64,000 nt of DNA from the NCBI RefSeq assembly GCF_900107485.1, contig NZ_FNQE01000019.1, forward strand, positions 1-64,000. The letters run 5' to 3'. The notes beneath the pieces are model-generated. The model searched no databases and was not told the DNA's origin. It saw only the letters and a list, made by a program, of their open reading frames with translations. Of the stretch, positions 61,184-64,000 are shown one piece after another (the first letter of the stretch is position 1; each line of letters begins with the position of its first letter). Position numbers and translations under genes: made by a program. This DNA is from Proteiniborus ethanoligenes. Its GTDB lineage: Bacteria; Bacillota; Clostridia; Tissierellales; Proteiniboraceae.

Positions 61184-61522
61184 CGTGGAAGGCATAGAGA
61201 TATGGGAGTAATCCCCTATACAATTAATGGCAAAACATAAAAATAAAAAGGCTAAATTAGTATGAAGGGAGTTAAATTTATAACAAAGTCTGGAAAAAAG
61301 TTTACAGAATCTTTAGAGAGTTTCTTTACTATTAGAATAAACAATGATATCATATTATGTGTTTAAAAAGGACAAAAATAATAGGGAAATATGGCTAAAT
61401 AGCAAGAATATGAGAAACAATATGGAAAAATTTATTCGTAATTATGCAAAAAATAAATTTTAATTGAAAAGACTTTATTAAATTAATAACAAACATAAAT
61501 ATATCTGAGAGGAGTGTTACAA
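61184..61522. other. Gene-poor gap with one possible small ORF
   Basis: This 339-base stretch is AT-rich. It has one 34-codon frame (ATG 61262 to TAA 61366; MKGVKFITKSGKKFTESLES then a hydrophobic end) with only a weak ribosome binding site, so it is not called as a gene. The 3' part should contain the promoter of the hydrogenase-type operon, but no clear sigma-A match was found. The ribosome binding site AGAGGAG of the next gene is at 61508-61514. Confidence 0.5.
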
Positions 61523-62047
61523 ATGCAATGCTGTTGTAAAGAGAAGGATCTTAATAGGGCAAACACTTTAAACATTGATTTAGACAAGCTAAAACCCACA
61601 ATTGAGCAGTACAAAGGTACAAGAGGAAGTTTAATTAGCATCTTACAAAAGGCACAAGACATTTATGGTTATTTACCTGTAGAAGTACTCAACTATATTG
61701 CAAAAGAAACAGGAGTGAAACCAGCTAAGGTTCATGGAGTAGTTACATTTTACACCCAATTCAGATTAAATCCTGTCGGAAAATATCTAATAATGCTTTG
61801 CCAAGGAACTGCATGTCATGTTAATGGTTCAAAGGCCATTGAAGAGGCTATTTATGAAGAGCTTGGCATAAAAGAAGGAGAAACAACAGAGGACAATATT
61901 TTTACTCTTAACAATGTTGCTTGCCTTGGATGCTGTAGCTTATCTCCAGTAATGATGATAAATGGAGAAACATATGGAGAATTGACACCCAAAAAAGCTA
62001 AAGAGATTCTAAAAGAAATTAAAAATAACGAAAATAAGGAGGCCTAG
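61523..62047 (+). CDS. NuoE/HydC-like [2Fe-2S] subunit
   Basis: The roughly 174-residue protein matches the 24-kDa (NuoE) family: helical N-terminal half (LISILQKAQDIYGYLPVEVLNYIAKE in part, VHGVVTFYTQF) and a thioredoxin-like [2Fe-2S] half with ligands in CQGTACHVNG and NVACLGCCSLSP. It is the small subunit of NAD(P)-linked, often electron-bifurcating, hydrogenases or formate dehydrogenases. The start is ATG 61523 behind AGAGGAG rather than the GTG at 61514. An extra Cys-rich start, MQCCCKEK, is unusual. It is followed by the NuoF-like gene after 2 bases. Confidence 0.93.
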   Translation: MQCCCKEKDLNRANTLNIDLDKLKPTIEQYKGTRGSLISILQKAQDIYGYLPVEVLNYIAKETGVKPAKVHGVVTFYTQFRLNPVGKYLIMLCQGTACHVNGSKAIEEAIYEELGIKEGETTEDNIFTLNNVACLGCCSLSPVMMINGETYGELTPKKAKEILKEIKNNENKEA

Positions 62048-62049
62048 TT

Positions 62050-63804
62050 ATGAAAATAGTTGTTGGACAGGGTAGCTGTGGTATAGCCGCTGGTGCTAAT
62101 AAAGTCTATGCTGCTTTAGAAAGTGCACTTAAGCTATTAAATACAGATACAGAGCTTACACTAACAGGGTGCGTTGGAACATGTTATCTTGAACCTATAG
62201 TAGATGTCATAGATGAAGAAGGTATTAAAACAACTTATGTTAAGGTAACTCCTGAAATGGCTCCTGAGATAGTAGAAAAGCATATAAAGGAAAAAAATAA
62301 AATTGATGATTATATAATAAGCCAAAGCGATAAAAGTGGCATAGACAGCCAGAAGAGAATTGCTCTTAGAAACTGCGGGATAATAAATCCTGAATGCATA
62401 GATGAATATATACAGAATGGCGGATACAAAGGCTTAGAAAAATGCTTAAAGGAATTAGGACCGGAGGGGATAATTGAGGAGATTAAGGTATCAGGCCTTA
62501 GGGGAAGAGGAGGCGCAGGCTTTCCAACATGGTTTAAATGGAATGCTGCACTAGGAAGTAAAGATACTCCAAAGTATGTAGTATGTAATGCTGATGAGGG
62601 AGACCCAGGAGCATTTATGGATAGAAGTATTCTAGAAGGAGATCCACACAGCTTAATTGAAGGGATGATAATAGCAGGCTATGCTATAGGGGCAAATGAA
62701 GGTGTAGTTTATGTAAGGGCTGAATATCCATTAGCTATTATAAGACTACAAGAGGCCATAGATGAAGCAGAAAAAAGAGGATATCTAGGAAGCAATATTC
62801 TTGGATTAGATAGGTTTGATTTTAATTTAAGGATAAAAGCAGGAGCAGGAGCATTTGTATGTGGTGAGGAAACAGCTCTTATTGCTTCCTTAGAGGGAGA
62901 AAGAGGAATGCCAAGATTAAAGCCTCCTTTCCCAGCACAAAAAGGTTACTGGAACAAGCCTACAAACATAAATAATGTTGAAACCTTTGCTAATGTTCCT
63001 TGGATTATAGCTAACGGGGGACAAGCCTTTGCTGCTATAGGAACAGAAAATAGCAAAGGCACAAAGGTATTTGCACTGACTGGAAAAATAAATAAGGGAG
63101 GGTTAGTGGAGGTACCAATGGGAACTCCAATTAGAGATATAATTTTTGATATTGGTGGAGGAATAAAAGATGGTAAAACCATGAAGGCTGTTCAAATGGG
63201 GGGGCCTTCTGGTGGTTGTATACCTGAGCATTTGCTAGATACTCCAGTCGATTATGATTCAATAACTAAAACGGGAGCTATAATGGGTTCAGGTGGCATG
63301 GTTGTAATGGATGAAACTACTTGCATGGTGGATATGGCAAGATTTTTCCTTGATTTTACTCGTAAAGAATCCTGTGGTAAGTGCATCCATTGTAGAATAG
63401 GTACAAAGAGAATGCTTGAGATACTTACTAGAATATGTGAAGGAGAAGGAAAGGATGGAGATATAGAGCTTCTTGAAGAATTAGGTCACGAAATAAAAGC
63501 TGGTTCACTATGCGGTCTTGGACAAACGGCTCCAAATCCTGTCTTAAGTACACTAAGATATTTTAGAGAAGAGTATGAAAAGCATATTTACGATAAGAAA
63601 TGCCCTGCAAAGCAATGTACAAATCTATTAACATATTCTATTTTAGAGGACAAATGTATAGGCTGTGGATTGTGTAAGAGAAACTGTCCAGTAGGGGCAA
63701 TAGATGGTGAGGTTAAAAAGGTTCATGTAATTAATAATGAGCTATGTATAAAATGTGGTAAATGCTATGAAGTTTGCCGTTTCGAAGCAGTTCTAGTAGA
63801 TTAG
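62050..63804 (+). CDS. NuoF/HydB-like flavoprotein subunit
   Basis: The 584-residue subunit has an N-terminal thioredoxin-like [2Fe-2S] domain (about 1-95; CGIAAGANK, LTGCVGTCYLEP), the NuoF core with NADH-binding GLRGRGGAGFPTW and FMN-binding AGAGAFVCGEETALIASLEG, the [4Fe-4S] SCGKCIHCRIGTKRM site, and a C-terminal dicluster ferredoxin (CIGCGLCKRNCP, CIKCGKCYEVCR). This layout is that of the beta subunit of bifurcating [FeFe]-hydrogenases and NADP-reducing hydrogenase HndC. Together with the next gene it links NAD(H) and ferredoxin. Confidence 0.94.
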   Translation: MKIVVGQGSCGIAAGANKVYAALESALKLLNTDTELTLTGCVGTCYLEPIVDVIDEEGIKTTYVKVTPEMAPEIVEKHIKEKNKIDDYIISQSDKSGIDSQKRIALRNCGIINPECIDEYIQNGGYKGLEKCLKELGPEGIIEEIKVSGLRGRGGAGFPTWFKWNAALGSKDTPKYVVCNADEGDPGAFMDRSILEGDPHSLIEGMIIAGYAIGANEGVVYVRAEYPLAIIRLQEAIDEAEKRGYLGSNILGLDRFDFNLRIKAGAGAFVCGEETALIASLEGERGMPRLKPPFPAQKGYWNKPTNINNVETFANVPWIIANGGQAFAAIGTENSKGTKVFALTGKINKGGLVEVPMGTPIRDIIFDIGGGIKDGKTMKAVQMGGPSGGCIPEHLLDTPVDYDSITKTGAIMGSGGMVVMDETTCMVDMARFFLDFTRKESCGKCIHCRIGTKRMLEILTRICEGEGKDGDIELLEELGHEIKAGSLCGLGQTAPNPVLSTLRYFREEYEKHIYDKKCPAKQCTNLLTYSILEDKCIGCGLCKRNCPVGAIDGEVKKVHVINNELCIKCGKCYEVCRFEAVLVD

Positions 63805-63819
63805 AAGGGGGGTAAATAA

Positions 63820-64000
63820 ATGTCAATGATTAGATTAAATATAAATGGTAAAGAAGTAACAGGTTTTAAAGGTCAGACAATACTTGAGGTGGCGAGAGAA
63901 AATGGCATAGAAATACCTACCCTATGCCACGATGAAAGAACTAAGACCTATGGAGCTTGTGGTCTTTGTGTAGTTGAAGTTGAAGGAATACCTAAGCTAT
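63820..64000 (+). CDS. HydA/NuoG-type iron-sulfur subunit, N-terminal part (cut by window end)
   Basis: The frame opens at ATG 63820 behind AAGGGGGG and is still open at the window edge. The first 60 residues form a plant-type [2Fe-2S] ferredoxin domain (MSMIRLNINGKEVTGFKGQ, then LCHDERTKTYGACGLC). In this operon order it is most likely the catalytic [FeFe]-hydrogenase subunit (HydA/HndD); a formate dehydrogenase or NuoG-type alpha subunit is also possible, since the H-cluster region is outside the window. Confidence 0.85.
   Translation, partial: MSMIRLNINGKEVTGFKGQTILEVARENGIEIPTLCHDERTKTYGACGLCVVEVEGIPKL

Noticed and set aside
61262-61366. 34-codon frame downstream of mgtE
   Set aside because: Only a weak ribosome binding site and no promoter; could be a small protein, but the evidence is too thin to call it.
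1-64000. CRISPR arrays, tRNA, rRNA, transposases or prophage genes
   Set aside because: None were found on reading both strands; the only repeats seen are the promoter pair, the long palindrome and terminator stems.

Overview
This window looks like a chromosomal segment of a low-GC, anaerobic, spore-forming Clostridia member, plausibly of the Peptostreptococcales-Tissierellales type; this placement is inferred from gene content, and no rRNA is present to confirm it. The signs are A+T-rich sequence, strong AGGAGG-type ribosome binding sites, TTG/GTG starts, butyrate kinase/phosphotransbutyrylase and ferredoxin-linked 2-oxoacid oxidation, rubrerythrin and two flavodiiron proteins, a bifurcating-type hydrogenase cluster at the right edge, and sporulation-linked genes (CotF-like coat protein, YtaF-like membrane protein, uvsE). 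No tRNA, rRNA, CRISPR array, insertion sequence or prophage was seen.

Layout. 0.2-4.5 kb: PrsW protease, CapA-like phosphatase, and the c-di-AMP pair cdaA-cdaR, which here lacks the usual downstream glmM. 4.5-12.9 kb: a sigma-54 enhancer-binding regulator followed by three upstream activator-like palindromes, a terminator, a consensus -24/-12 promoter and an eight-gene operon (buk, ptb, second buk, P-loop ATPase, four-subunit 2-oxoacid:ferredoxin oxidoreductase). Together these form an oxidative amino-acid fermentation route: 2-oxoacid to acyl-CoA, then acyl-phosphate, then acid plus ATP. 12.9-16.7 kb: a small unknown protein, a P1 peptidase, and glmS with a glmS ribozyme in its leader. 16.7-26 kb: a TPR regulator/MFS pair, a GIY-YIG nuclease, an AI-2E family transporter, glnA, glmM and a C39-like peptidase. 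glmS and glmM are about 7 kb apart but share a nearly identical 46-bp promoter segment.

26-32.4 kb (minus strand): a six-gene dlt-like operon (transglutaminase-like protein, adenylation enzyme, carrier protein, MBOAT, SGNH-like protein with Cys in place of Ser, lipoprotein), probably a cell-envelope acylation system. 32.7-40.5 kb: an Asp/Glu racemase, a 228-bp imperfect palindrome, an orphan MotB-like protein, and a likely peptidoglycan module (ATP-grasp ligase, divergent MurE, AsnB-type amidotransferase). 40.5-48.6 kb: spore coat protein, uvsE, a regulator with two TetR DNA-binding domains, a candidate small RNA with a perfect sigma-A promoter and a terminator, a chemoreceptor, YtaF-like protein, an XRE regulator and a diguanylate cyclase. 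48.8-58.5 kb: rubrerythrin, two flavodiiron proteins, TraX-like protein, a second GGDEF protein, an amidohydrolase, a split permease with a CsoR/CstR-like operator, and a THEP1 NTPase. 58.7-64 kb: a phosphoesterase, mgtE preceded by an acidic/proline leader ORF and a Shine-Dalgarno switch, and the start of a NuoE/NuoF/HydA-type operon that runs off the window.

The strongest leads for undescribed biology are the mgtE leader, the glmS/glmM shared promoter with a mini-ORF just before the ribozyme cleavage site, the dlt-like and peptidoglycan modules, the candidate small RNA and the double-TetR regulator. All functional statements rest on reading the sequence and on family knowledge; no database search was run.
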